Shown here in pieces: positions 6,904 to 14,244 of a stretch of 38,774 bases of DNA. Source of the stretch: Pyrinomonadaceae bacterium (GTDB lineage Bacteria > Acidobacteriota > Blastocatellia > Pyrinomonadales > Pyrinomonadaceae). The stretch spans positions 1 to 38,774 of the forward strand of contig JACVRN010000040.1 in the NCBI GenBank assembly GCA_014534425.1, in the 5' to 3' direction. Positions within the stretch are counted from its first letter, which is position 1. The number at the start of each line of letters is the position of its first letter. The notes beneath the pieces were generated by a model that saw only the letters and a program-made list of their open reading frames with translations, ran no database searches and was not told where the DNA came from. The position numbers were made by a program, and so were the translations under genes.

Positions 6904-8853
6904 GTGAAAACAGTTGCCGGTTCCATTCTTTCCTTATTCGTGTTAACCGCGTTGACGAGTCCGGCCCAGGGGCAAGTCGCGCGGCTGCCGGAGCGCATGG
7001 CCTCGACCGTCATGACGACCTGGAAAGATTCTGTCACTACAGACCCGGACAAGCCTTTGAAGTGGAGCTACGAGCAGGGCGTGTTGCTCAAGGGCATGCA
7101 GGGCGTCTGGTTAGCCACGGGCGACGGGAAATATTTCAGCTACATACAGCGCGGCATGGACAGGTTCGTAGCTGAAGACGGAAGCATACGCACGTACAAG
7201 CTGGAAGATTACAACCTGGACAATGTTATGCCCGGAAGAATATTGCTGCTGCTCTACAAGGTGACGGGCAATGAGAAATACCGTAAGGCTGCGGCCACTT
7301 TGCGCGAGCAGTTAAGGGCGCACCCACGCACGAGCGAGGGCGGCTTCTGGCATAAGAAGATATATCCTTCGCAGATGTGGCTGGACGGCCTCTACATGGC
7401 CGAGCCGTTCTACGCCGAGTACGCCGCGACCTTCAACGAGCCTGCCGACTTTGACGACATAGCAAAGCAGTTCGTGCTGATGGAGATGCACGCAAGGGAT
7501 GCTAAGACCGGACTCCTTTATCACGGCTGGGACGAATCCAGAAAGCAGCGATGGGCAGACCCTCAGACGGGGCGCTCGCCTAACTTCTGGGGGCGAGCTA
7601 TGGGCTGGTACGCTATAGCGCTCGTAGACACCCTGGATTACTTCCCCAAAGACCACCCACAGAGAGAGGCGTTGTTGGCTAACCTGAATCGCCTTGCGGC
7701 GGCTGTAGAGAAATACCAGGAGCCTAAATCCGGCCTCTGGTATCAGGTGTTGGATAAAGGCGGTGCCGAAGGGAATTACTTGGAAGCTTCTGTCTCTTCC
7801 ATGTTCGTCTACGCCTTAGCCAAGGGAGTGCGGCAGGGCTATCTTCCCGCCTCTTATCTAAATGTCGCTCAAAAGGGCTACGAAGGAATCAAGTCGCGTT
7901 TCATAGAAGACGCTGGCGCGGGCGGCGTCAATCTAAAGGGCACTGTCGCCGTCGCTGGCCTCGGCGGCAATCCTTACAGGGACGGAAGCTATCAGTACTA
8001 CGTAAACGAAAGGGTCGTGACCAACGACCCGAAAGGCGTGGGCGCGTTTTTGATGGCGGCCAACGAAATGGAGATTGCAAGCAGCCGCGCAAAGGGTCAG
8101 GGATTGACGGTCACGCTCGATTACTATTTCAACAGCGAAGTGAAAAAGGATGCGAGCGGAAGAATGGCTCCCTATCATTACAAGTGGGAGGAGATGCCCA
8201 ACTCAGGCTTTTCTCTGTGGGGAAATATCTTCAGGAATTTCGGCGTCAAGACAGAGGCTCTGATGGAAGCGCCTACAGCAGCGAACCTGAAGAAGACGGA
8301 CATCTACATCATAGTCGACCCGGACACGAAAGAAGAGAATGAAAACCCTCGCTTCATAGAAGAGGCGCACGTAAAAGCTATCGTCGATTGGGTCAGGCGT
8401 GGCGGAGTGCTGGTTCTAATGGGCAACGACGCGGGCAACGCAGAGTTCGAGCATTTCAACCGGCTGGCAAAGCAGTTCGGCATAGAGTTCAACCTGAACA
8501 GCCGGAACCGCGTCGAAGGGAATGATTTCGCAGCCGGTAAGATTACGGTCGCGTCCGCGAACTCGATTTTCAAAACCGCACGCAAGTTGTATCTGAAGGA
8601 GATTTCCACGCTGAAGCTAGCGCCGCCCGCCCGTCCTCTTATAGAAGACAAGGGCGATGTGATTATGGCTGTCGCCAGATTCGGCAAGGGCACGGTGTTC
8701 GCGGTTGGCGACCCCTGGCTCTACAACGAATACGTGGACGGCAGGAAATTGCCGCCGGAGTTTGACAACTTCAAAGCAGCCCGCGACCTTTCGCTCTGGC
8801 TGATAGAACAAGCGCCCGCGAAATCAAAACAGGCTGGCCGCCGCGCGCGTTGA
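6904..8853 (+). CDS. Exported GH105 unsaturated rhamnogalacturonyl/uronyl hydrolase with C-terminal DUF4350-like domain
   Basis: A 649-residue protein starting at GTG 6904 with a cleavable-looking signal peptide (residues 1-24, ending SPAQGQ). Residues about 27-375 form the (alpha/alpha)6 barrel of GH88/GH105 (YteR-like): LDNVMPGR with Asp106 and MWLDGLYMAEPF with Asp161 correspond to the acidic residues that hydrate the C4=C5 bond of unsaturated uronides made by pectate or rhamnogalacturonan lyases. WYQVLDKGG and NYLEASVSSMF follow as in the family. Residues about 385-640 form a second alpha/beta domain (DYYFNSE at its start, IVDWVRRGGVLVLMGNDAGN, GKGTVFAVGDPWLYNEY) resembling the DUF4350/glutamine-amidotransferase-like module; its role is unknown. 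Single-domain GH105 proteins are about 360-380 residues, so the fusion nearly doubles the size. It acts downstream of the PL10 lyase encoded nearby. Confidence 0.9.
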   Translation: MKTVAGSILSLFVLTALTSPAQGQVARLPERMASTVMTTWKDSVTTDPDKPLKWSYEQGVLLKGMQGVWLATGDGKYFSYIQRGMDRFVAEDGSIRTYKLEDYNLDNVMPGRILLLLYKVTGNEKYRKAAATLREQLRAHPRTSEGGFWHKKIYPSQMWLDGLYMAEPFYAEYAATFNEPADFDDIAKQFVLMEMHARDAKTGLLYHGWDESRKQRWADPQTGRSPNFWGRAMGWYAIALVDTLDYFPKDHPQREALLANLNRLAAAVEKYQEPKSGLWYQVLDKGGAEGNYLEASVSSMFVYALAKGVRQGYLPASYLNVAQKGYEGIKSRFIEDAGAGGVNLKGTVAVAGLGGNPYRDGSYQYYVNERVVTNDPKGVGAFLMAANEMEIASSRAKGQGLTVTLDYYFNSEVKKDASGRMAPYHYKWEEMPNSGFSLWGNIFRNFGVKTEALMEAPTAANLKKTDIYIIVDPDTKEENENPRFIEEAHVKAIVDWVRRGGVLVLMGNDAGNAEFEHFNRLAKQFGIEFNLNSRNRVEGNDFAAGKITVASANSIFKTARKLYLKEISTLKLAPPARPLIEDKGDVIMAVARFGKGTVFAVGDPWLYNEYVDGRKLPPEFDNFKAARDLSLWLIEQAPAKSKQAGRRAR

Positions 8854-8896
8854 AGACAGGCAATAGACTGAATGAAGAGAGGATGATTTCAAGCTC

Positions 8897-9433
8897 ATGT
8901 TAACCAGAATAAAGCAGGCCCTGGGACTAACGCTGCTCATCACCGCGCTTGCAATAAATCTGCCCGCCCAATCTGACGGCAACGCGCAGACCGCACGCGC
9001 GCCAAGCACGCCGACGCGCCCCTTCGTAGTTCTCACGGCGCAATCGCTCAGCGATTTGGAAAGGCGGCTTCAGCCCGACAACAAGGTGGAAGAATTAATC
9101 GGCGGCGCTGGCATGCAGCTTCGCGTAGCAGTGCAGCACGACAAGAGCAGGCCCACCGCGCAGGCCGAAGTCCACGACGCGTCGGACGACGTGTACTACG
9201 TGCTGGAAGGCACGGCCACTCTCACGCTCGGAGGCCGTCTAGACGCCCCGCGCGAAGTCGAACCCGGCGAATGGCGCAGTCCACGCATAACGGGCGGCCA
9301 AACCTTTGAAATCAAGAAAGGCGACCTCATCATAGTCCCGCGCGGCACCCCCCACCAGCGCACAGGCAAAGACTTCTCCATGATCCTAATTAAAATCTTT
9401 GCAGAACCGATGCGTGCGAAACAGTCGAAATAG
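8897..9433 (+). CDS. Exported cupin-domain protein
   Basis: A 178-residue protein with an N-terminal signal peptide (MLTRIKQALGL to about residue 26, ALAINLPAQS) followed by one small beta-barrel cupin. Cupin motif 1 is EVHDASDDVYYVLEGTAT, and motif 2 is KGDLIIVPRGTPHQR, giving at least two histidines for a metal site. It starts 43 bp downstream of the GH105 gene on the same strand and is probably in its operon. Association with uronide breakdown recalls the cupin KdgF, which opens unsaturated uronates, but KdgF is shorter and usually cytoplasmic, so equivalence is not claimed. The function could equally be a sugar or small-molecule binding role in the periplasm. Confidence 0.75.
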   Translation: MLTRIKQALGLTLLITALAINLPAQSDGNAQTARAPSTPTRPFVVLTAQSLSDLERRLQPDNKVEELIGGAGMQLRVAVQHDKSRPTAQAEVHDASDDVYYVLEGTATLTLGGRLDAPREVEPGEWRSPRITGGQTFEIKKGDLIIVPRGTPHQRTGKDFSMILIKIFAEPMRAKQSK

Positions 9434-9496
9434 ATTCGATGCTTAAGCGCCAACGAATCCTGAAGACTGTTTAGTTGCAATTATCGAAAACTCGTC

Positions 9497-9859
9497 TCAA
9501 GGCTTTTCGCCAAGGTATTCAAGCAAGCTACGCATTGTTTCCTCACAGTCAGGGAGCAATGCTTGGGAATCAAGAAGGGTGCGGACATGTTCCGCTAATT
9601 CAGCGTCGCTCCAGGGAGTTCGCAAGTAATATGCAATAACAAGTGCGGCTGGTTTTTCAAACATGTCACCCATTTCGGAATAGTTCCTAACAAAATCTTC
9701 AAATTCATTGATCCGGATTGTTGAGCAGTGCTTTCTGCTATCTCGAAGCATAACCTGCTGATAAGTAATTGCATATGGAACTAATCTTCGCATTTCCGCA
9801 TCTTTGCTGTTACACCATAATTCGAATAGCCGTCCAAGCATATCCGGCTTTGATGGCGG
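9497..9859 (-). pseudogene. NACHT-defence remnant, fragment 3: C-terminal tail
   Basis: After the duplication, another frame continues as SPPSKPDMLGRLFELW and runs to LEYLGEKP. It encodes about 120 residues, helical and acidic, low in GC, with no recognisable catalytic motif. It is joined to fragment 2 because removing one 16-bp repeat unit makes a continuous ...GGIWSPPSKPDML... protein. On its own it has an ATG at 9841 but no convincing ribosome binding site. Confidence 0.6.
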
Positions 9860-9883
9860 AGACCAAACATTACTTAGACCAAA
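9860..9883. repeat. Frameshifting short direct repeat (8 bp copies, 16-bp period)
   Basis: AGACCAAA occurs at 9860-9867 and again at 9876-9883, separated by cattactt. The 16-bp period is one more than a multiple of three, and deleting one period restores the reading frame across the NACHT remnant. This looks like a slippage or micro-duplication scar. Confidence 0.7.
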
Positions 9884-10967
9884 TACCGCCTCCAGTTCGA
9901 ACTATTTCTTGCATAGCTGCTCGAATGGTTTCGGGGCGCGCAGCTACCTCATCAGCTAAGCAGCTTCCGAGAATAGAAACGAGGGAACGTCTGCCCTGCA
10001 CCCAAGCATCATCATCATTAAATACTCTAACTTGTTCGGTAAGTCGTTGAATCAATGTCTCTGTTGCTTTCCCGCCTAGTGCGGCGGCGAGGGGAATGAC
10101 TTCTCGCCATTCTTCATCTTCAAAGTGCGGTTCAAGTACGCTGGCGAGAGTGTCGTCTTCTTTGCGTCCCGGATACCAGCCTTCGACCATAGCGCGGGCG
10201 GTTAGGAATTCCTGAAAGGTGAGGTGGCGGAATTCGTAGAACTCTACGAGGCGACCATCTTCTATGTCGAGGCCGGACATCATGAGGAGGCTGCTGCGGT
10301 CTTCTACGCGGTGTATGAAGTCTTCAACGCTGCCCTGTACGAAGCCTAATTCTGTTGGCATGGCTTCGCGCGCTTCCTGTAGAAGTTTAGCCAAGCGCGG
10401 GTAATCACTCAAGACTGTGCCGACCTGCTTGCGCTTGACCTCTTCGTTAATGTCCAGGTGAAGTGGAACGAACAGGGTTTCAAGTTGAAGACGGCGAGAG
10501 CCTACTTCGCTATCTGCAGGTAGACCGTCCAGGTGAATATAGCCACACTCCTCGGTCAAGTAGCGCTCGTACGCCTTGAGCGCAGCGTTAACCTGCTGTG
10601 CATTATCAGCCGAGTGAACGGGCGCGGGATTAATGCAGGTCAGAGTATGAAGAGAACCGCCGCACCTGTTATCGGCTGCGATAATCTCATTGGCAATAAC
10701 GGGGGCGAGCGGCGTGCCATCAGCATGAATCAACGCAAAGTGCGTGCGCCCCTTGCCTTGAGTGTAGTATATAGCCCACACCCAGCCGCGCTCGTGCGCT
10801 AGCAACTCTACATCTTCATCAAGCACTAGGTCGCCGTACACGGAACAGCATCGGCCCGCCAGTTCAGTGGCGCGCTCCTTTGCGATGAGGCTTCGTCCCC
10901 GCACTAGTTCATCCACGACCCCCGCGCCGCTCAAGAGAACAATTTTTGTGCGCCTACGATTCTTCTC
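9870..10967 (-). pseudogene. NACHT-defence remnant, fragment 2: linker and post-NACHT helical region, NTPase core missing
   Basis: The frame is the same as fragment 1. It encodes the linker typical before NACHT domains (GRTHFALIHADGTPLAP; ALKAYERYLTEECGYIHLDG; LETLFVPLHLD), then changes within about 20 residues to the region that normally follows the NTPase (ELGFVQGSVEDFIHRVEDRS; FYEFRHLTFQEFLTARA; WREVIPLAAALGGKATE). No Walker A, Walker B or sensor motif exists between them, although the family normally has several hundred residues there. It ends at a TAA created by the shift at 9860-9883. A TTG at 10934 could allow re-initiation, but a functional product is unlikely. Confidence 0.65.
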
Positions 10968-11300
10968 CTACTCAATGGCCGTCTCCGTGAAGCCAGCCAG
11001 TGAGATGAAATAGCCTGTTAGCGGAAGATCATCTTCACGTTCGGCATCAAGCGCGCCGACGAACTTGTTCAGGTCGCCGCCACCGATTGCGTCAATGGTA
11101 GCCTTGCACTCGGCAACGGCGCGACGACGCTCAAGTCGATGGACGGCTGCGAGATCAAGCTCGCGGCCTGACTTATGAATATTGATGCGTGGCTGTTCGT
11201 AACCGAGCGCGACGAACAGGTCGGCCATCAGCCGCCCGAAGAGATCGCCTTGACGGTTGTTGTCGTTCTCAAGAATGCGAATTTGAGTAAGGTGAGACAT
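10968..11300 (-). pseudogene. NACHT-defence remnant, fragment 1: PD-(D/E)xK nuclease-like N-terminus
   Basis: This stretch encodes 110 residues from ATG 11300 (MSHLTQIRILE); a GTG at 11333 in frame is an alternative start. RQGDLFGRLMADLFVALGY is followed by GRELDLAA and VAECKAT, matching the D...ExK catalytic pattern of Mrr/PD-(D/E)xK nucleases fused to NACHT proteins. It ends TETAIE then TAG; the frame then continues without shift as EKNRRRTKIVLLSGAG, so the TAG probably replaced a CAG glutamine codon. Confidence 0.65.
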
Positions 11301-11451
11301 AGCAAGGAGGATACCACTTGCACCCAAATCCACGCGAGCGTTATATAGCTGCTTCCGGCTCAGAGCTGCGCTCGCCCTACTCTTTGATTACGAATATGTA
11401 GCGCTTAACCAGAGCGTCCCGTTTATGTAAGCAAGTGAAGCGCTCTGTTCT

Positions 11452-11991
11452 TCAATCCACGTACTTGACCGGCACGAGCTTTCGTTTGGGGCCTTCGCCG
11501 GGGACGGTTATGGTGAAGGTCACTTCGGAGGGTTTGGCGGAGAAGAGGCGTGCGACGTTGTTGCGACCGTTGATGGTGATGAGAAGTGTGTCGCCTTTCT
11601 CGCTGACTTTGAGGCCCGCGTCTGGGACTAGGGAAAAGCCGCTCGCTGAAGTGGGACGCTCGAAGAGGCTCTTCTGTCCCGCGTCCAGAAGTTGTAAGAA
11701 GCTTCCCTGGCCGGGTCTGGAAGCTTTGCGCGGCTTCCACAGGTAGAAACCGAAGGTATACTCAGTCCCTTCGTTCTTCACCGTGACATCCATCCTGTAC
11801 TCCTGCGCGCTCTCTTTAGTCTCAGGCCGTCTCCATTTCCACTCGCGCCTTTGCGGCACTGGAAGAGTGAAACGCGCTTCGTCCGATTTGACTATGGCCG
11901 TGAAGCCTTCTGCGTCCGCTTGAGCCTGTGCCGTGACTGGTTGGCACAGCGCTGCGATTGAAAGGATAAGGGCTGCGAGGTATTTCTTCAT
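11452..11991 (-). CDS. Secreted protein of unknown function in the pectin operon
   Basis: A 179-residue protein with a clear signal peptide (MKKYLAALILSIAALCQPVT, cleavage near AQAQA at residues 21-25) and a mature part rich in beta-strand-forming segments (YRMDVTVKN, YTFGFYLWKP, DTLLITING, EVTFTITVPG). I do not recognise the family. No catalytic motif is apparent; the layout resembles a small beta-sandwich, perhaps carbohydrate binding. It starts 15 bp downstream of the CE12 esterase stop and is the last gene of the TonB receptor-PL10-GH28-CE12 series, so a role in pectin binding or processing is a reasonable guess and no more. Confidence 0.8.
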   Translation of the reverse strand: MKKYLAALILSIAALCQPVTAQAQADAEGFTAIVKSDEARFTLPVPQRREWKWRRPETKESAQEYRMDVTVKNEGTEYTFGFYLWKPRKASRPGQGSFLQLLDAGQKSLFERPTSASGFSLVPDAGLKVSEKGDTLLITINGRNNVARLFSAKPSEVTFTITVPGEGPKRKLVPVKYVD

Positions 11992-12006
11992 TTTCTTCTC
12001 CCGTAC

Positions 12007-12771
12007 TTACGTTAAAGTTTCTCTGTTATCACTCTTTTTCAGGTACTTAACAAGACCGAGTTTCTGTTCGCGTATGCCTTCGACCGCGAGCTTAGCCATC
12101 ACTTCAGCGCCGAGCGGCGAAAAGTGCGTGTTGTCTTCTATGCCCTTAGGGTAATTGCTGTTCTCGCCGGGTTTTAATTGAAGGAAGAGCTTGCGGGATT
12201 CTTCCACGCCGTATTGTTTGATGACCTGCTCGCTCTTGCGGTGCATGTCTATGAGGGCGACTTTGTACTCGGCTGCGACGGCGCGCACGATGTCTGGATA
12301 CGCGCCATGAGAGTCCTGAAAGTTACCCTCTTTATCGAAGCGACGGCGCATCACAGGCGTCATTAAAACCGGAGTAGCTCCCTTCGCCCTGACTTCATTA
12401 ACGAACCGTATGAGATTTCTGCGATAGTCTTCCGGCGGCGTGTAACGGTCTGTCTTCTCTTTCGAGGAGTCGTTGTGGCCGAACTCTATGAAGACGTAAT
12501 CGCCTTTCTTCAAGCTATCGACGATGCCCTGCCAGAGCTTCTCTTTTATGAAGGTGCGCGTGCTGCGGCCATTCTTCGCGCGATTATCGACTACGACTGT
12601 GCCCTCTTTGAAAAACTTTTGCAGTTCTTCGCCCCAGCCCGTTTCCGGTCGCTTCTCAGGAAGCTTCTGCGCCATAGTCGAATCGCCCGCCAGGTAAATC
12701 GTGACAGGCTCCCGCCCAAACGCAATTCCCGAAAACACGAGCAGCAGACAGAGAGCGATTAAGCTTCGCAT
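12007..12771 (-). CDS. Rhamnogalacturonan acetylesterase-like SGNH hydrolase (CE12)
   Basis: A 254-residue exported esterase with a signal peptide (1-19, ending SGIAFG). The four SGNH blocks are visible: GDST with nucleophile Ser31, the NGRST glycine/asparagine block (67-71), GHND with Asn100 (98-101), and DNTHFSPLG with Asp213 and His216. The GDST and GHND forms, with the D-N-T-H end block, are characteristic of rhamnogalacturonan acetylesterases of family CE12, which remove acetyl groups from pectin galacturonic acid so that lyases and hydrolases can act. It begins 14 bp downstream of the GH28 gene in the same operon. Confidence 0.88.
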   Translation of the reverse strand: MRSLIALCLLLVFSGIAFGREPVTIYLAGDSTMAQKLPEKRPETGWGEELQKFFKEGTVVVDNRAKNGRSTRTFIKEKLWQGIVDSLKKGDYVFIEFGHNDSSKEKTDRYTPPEDYRRNLIRFVNEVRAKGATPVLMTPVMRRRFDKEGNFQDSHGAYPDIVRAVAAEYKVALIDMHRKSEQVIKQYGVEESRKLFLQLKPGENSNYPKGIEDNTHFSPLGAEVMAKLAVEGIREQKLGLVKYLKKSDNRETLT

Positions 12772-12785
12772 TAAACTTCTCCAGA

Positions 12786-14225
12786 TTAATTTCCCTGGCC
12801 CTGAGTCGAGAAAGCTTTCGCGCCGTCGCCTTCTATGACTTTGCCGTTGACGCGCACGTTCTCTAAGGAGACGCCCTGCACGTGCTTGATTACGCTGGAC
12901 GCGGCGGCGTTGTCGAAGGAGCAGTCCTTCAGGTTGAGGTTATAGATGGGGGCTTGCTGGAATCCCTGCACGTCCAGGGCGCGCTCGCTCTTTCCGCTCC
13001 TGAGGTCGCGCACGACGAAGTTACGCACGACGGGCGTGAACCTTCCCTTCTCTCCCTCTTCGTAATTGAAGTCTATGGTGATGACGGCCTTCGAGACCCG
13101 TCCGACCTCTATGTTCCTGAAGTATAGATTTTCAAGCAGGCCGCCGCGCATGGCGTTGTTCTTGACGCGCAAAGCCGTCTCCAGGTTCGGGCTGTCCAGG
13201 CGACAGTCTTCCGCGAAGACATTCCGCACGCCGCCGGAGATTTCGCTTCCGACAGTGACGCCGCCGTGGCCGTCCTTCATGCGGCAATTTTGAATGACTA
13301 TGTTTTCGGAAGGCACGCCCAGGCGGCGTCCGTCCGCGTTGCGCCCAGACTTGATGGCTATGCAGTCGTCACCCGTGTCGAACTCGCAATCCTTAATCAA
13401 CACGTCCTTGCAGGACTCAGGGTCGCAGCCGTCATTGTTGGGGCCGTGGCTGGAAATCTTCACGCCCCGCACTGTGACGTTCGTGCAGAGCACAGGATTA
13501 ATCTCCCACATGGGAGAGTTTTTGATAGTCACTCCTTCTATGAGAATATTGCGCGAGCGATAGGGCTGTATGAACTGCGGCCTCAGGTACGAGCCTTCGC
13601 CGAAGCGTCTCTCCTGAACGGGCGTGCCGCGCTCAGCCATCTCTTCCAGCGCGCGACGCGCCTTCTTCTGGTCAGGGTCGCCTTTCCTCCAGCCGTGATT
13701 GGTGTTCCCCTTCCAGGGCCACCAGTGCGCGTCGTCCGCCTGTCCGTCGAGTGTGCCTTCGCCTGTGACGGCTATGTTCACCTGCTCAAAGGCGTAGATG
13801 AAGGGCGAGTAGTTCATCAACTCCATCCCTTCCCAACGAGTGAAGACTAGCGGCAGGTACTTTGCGGGGTCTTGACTGAACTTCAGCGTCGCGCCCTTTG
13901 TGACGTGAAGATTGACGTTGCTCTTAAGATGAATCGCGCCCGTCAGGAACGTGCCCGCAGGAACGACCACTCGCCCGCCGCCCGCTTTGTTGCAGGCGTC
14001 AATCGCTTTGCGAAGGCTCTCCGTGCAATCCGTCCTGCCGTCGCCCACCGCGCCGAAGCGAGTGATGACAAAATCCCTCCTGGGAAATGCTGGCGGCTTG
14101 ATGCGCTTTAAAATCTCAGGCACCTGCGCCCAAGCGTCCGCCGAAGCAGCCAGCAGTCGCGGCGCAACGAGCGTCAAGGCCCCACAGCCCATAAAGGCTT
14201 TAAGAAAATCACGGCGAGTAGTCAT
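12786..14225 (-). CDS. GH28 polygalacturonase/exo-galacturonosidase with Tat-type leader
   Basis: A 479-residue right-handed beta-helix glycosidase. The N-terminus reads TTRRDFLKAF with a following hydrophobic stretch, a twin-arginine export signal, implying folded export to the periplasm. After the FGAVGDGRTDCTES opening typical of the family, all four GH28 active-site motifs are present: NNDG (263-266, catalytic Asp265), TGDDCIAIKSG (284-294, Asp286/Asp287), DGHGGVTVGSE (318-328, His320) and LRVKNN (352-357, Arg353 and Lys355). It hydrolyses alpha-1,4 bonds between galacturonic acid units. The bacterial cell-associated forms are often exo-acting, but endo/exo mode cannot be read here. It lies between PL10 and CE12 with gaps of 19 and 14 bp. 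Confidence 0.93.
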   Translation of the reverse strand: MTTRRDFLKAFMGCGALTLVAPRLLAASADAWAQVPEILKRIKPPAFPRRDFVITRFGAVGDGRTDCTESLRKAIDACNKAGGGRVVVPAGTFLTGAIHLKSNVNLHVTKGATLKFSQDPAKYLPLVFTRWEGMELMNYSPFIYAFEQVNIAVTGEGTLDGQADDAHWWPWKGNTNHGWRKGDPDQKKARRALEEMAERGTPVQERRFGEGSYLRPQFIQPYRSRNILIEGVTIKNSPMWEINPVLCTNVTVRGVKISSHGPNNDGCDPESCKDVLIKDCEFDTGDDCIAIKSGRNADGRRLGVPSENIVIQNCRMKDGHGGVTVGSEISGGVRNVFAEDCRLDSPNLETALRVKNNAMRGGLLENLYFRNIEVGRVSKAVITIDFNYEEGEKGRFTPVVRNFVVRDLRSGKSERALDVQGFQQAPIYNLNLKDCSFDNAAASSVIKHVQGVSLENVRVNGKVIEGDGAKAFSTQGQGN

Positions 14226-14244
14226 GATGAATCTTTAATTAAAG

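Larger units (their letters stand above)
9497..11300 (-). pseudogene. Remnant of a restriction-endonuclease-like/NACHT defence gene
   Basis: Three pieces read in order on the minus strand form one broken gene. The N-terminal piece is a PD-(D/E)xK nuclease-like domain (ELDLAAVHR...VAECKAT); the middle joins it to the helical region that follows NACHT domains (YEFRHLTFQEFLTARA, EWREVIPLAAALGG); the last piece is the C-terminus. Three lesions are visible: an in-frame amber codon (10968-10970), absence of the whole P-loop/Walker NTPase core (junction about 10380-10457), and a 16-bp duplication that shifts the frame (9860-9883). Intact relatives are much larger NACHT proteins used in antiphage defence or as STAND NTPases. 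The 3' part (9.5-10.05 kb) is visibly more AT-rich than the flanking pectin genes, consistent with horizontal origin. It lies between two halves of the pectin island. Confidence 0.75.

Noticed and set aside
8897-9433. Assignment of the cupin as KdgF
   Set aside because: It has a signal peptide and is longer than KdgF; only the general cupin motifs and the neighbourhood support a link.
11411-11445. CAGAGCG...CGCTCTG inverted repeat after the unknown secreted gene as a terminator
   Set aside because: A 7-bp stem with a loop of more than 20 bases and no T-run is too weak.
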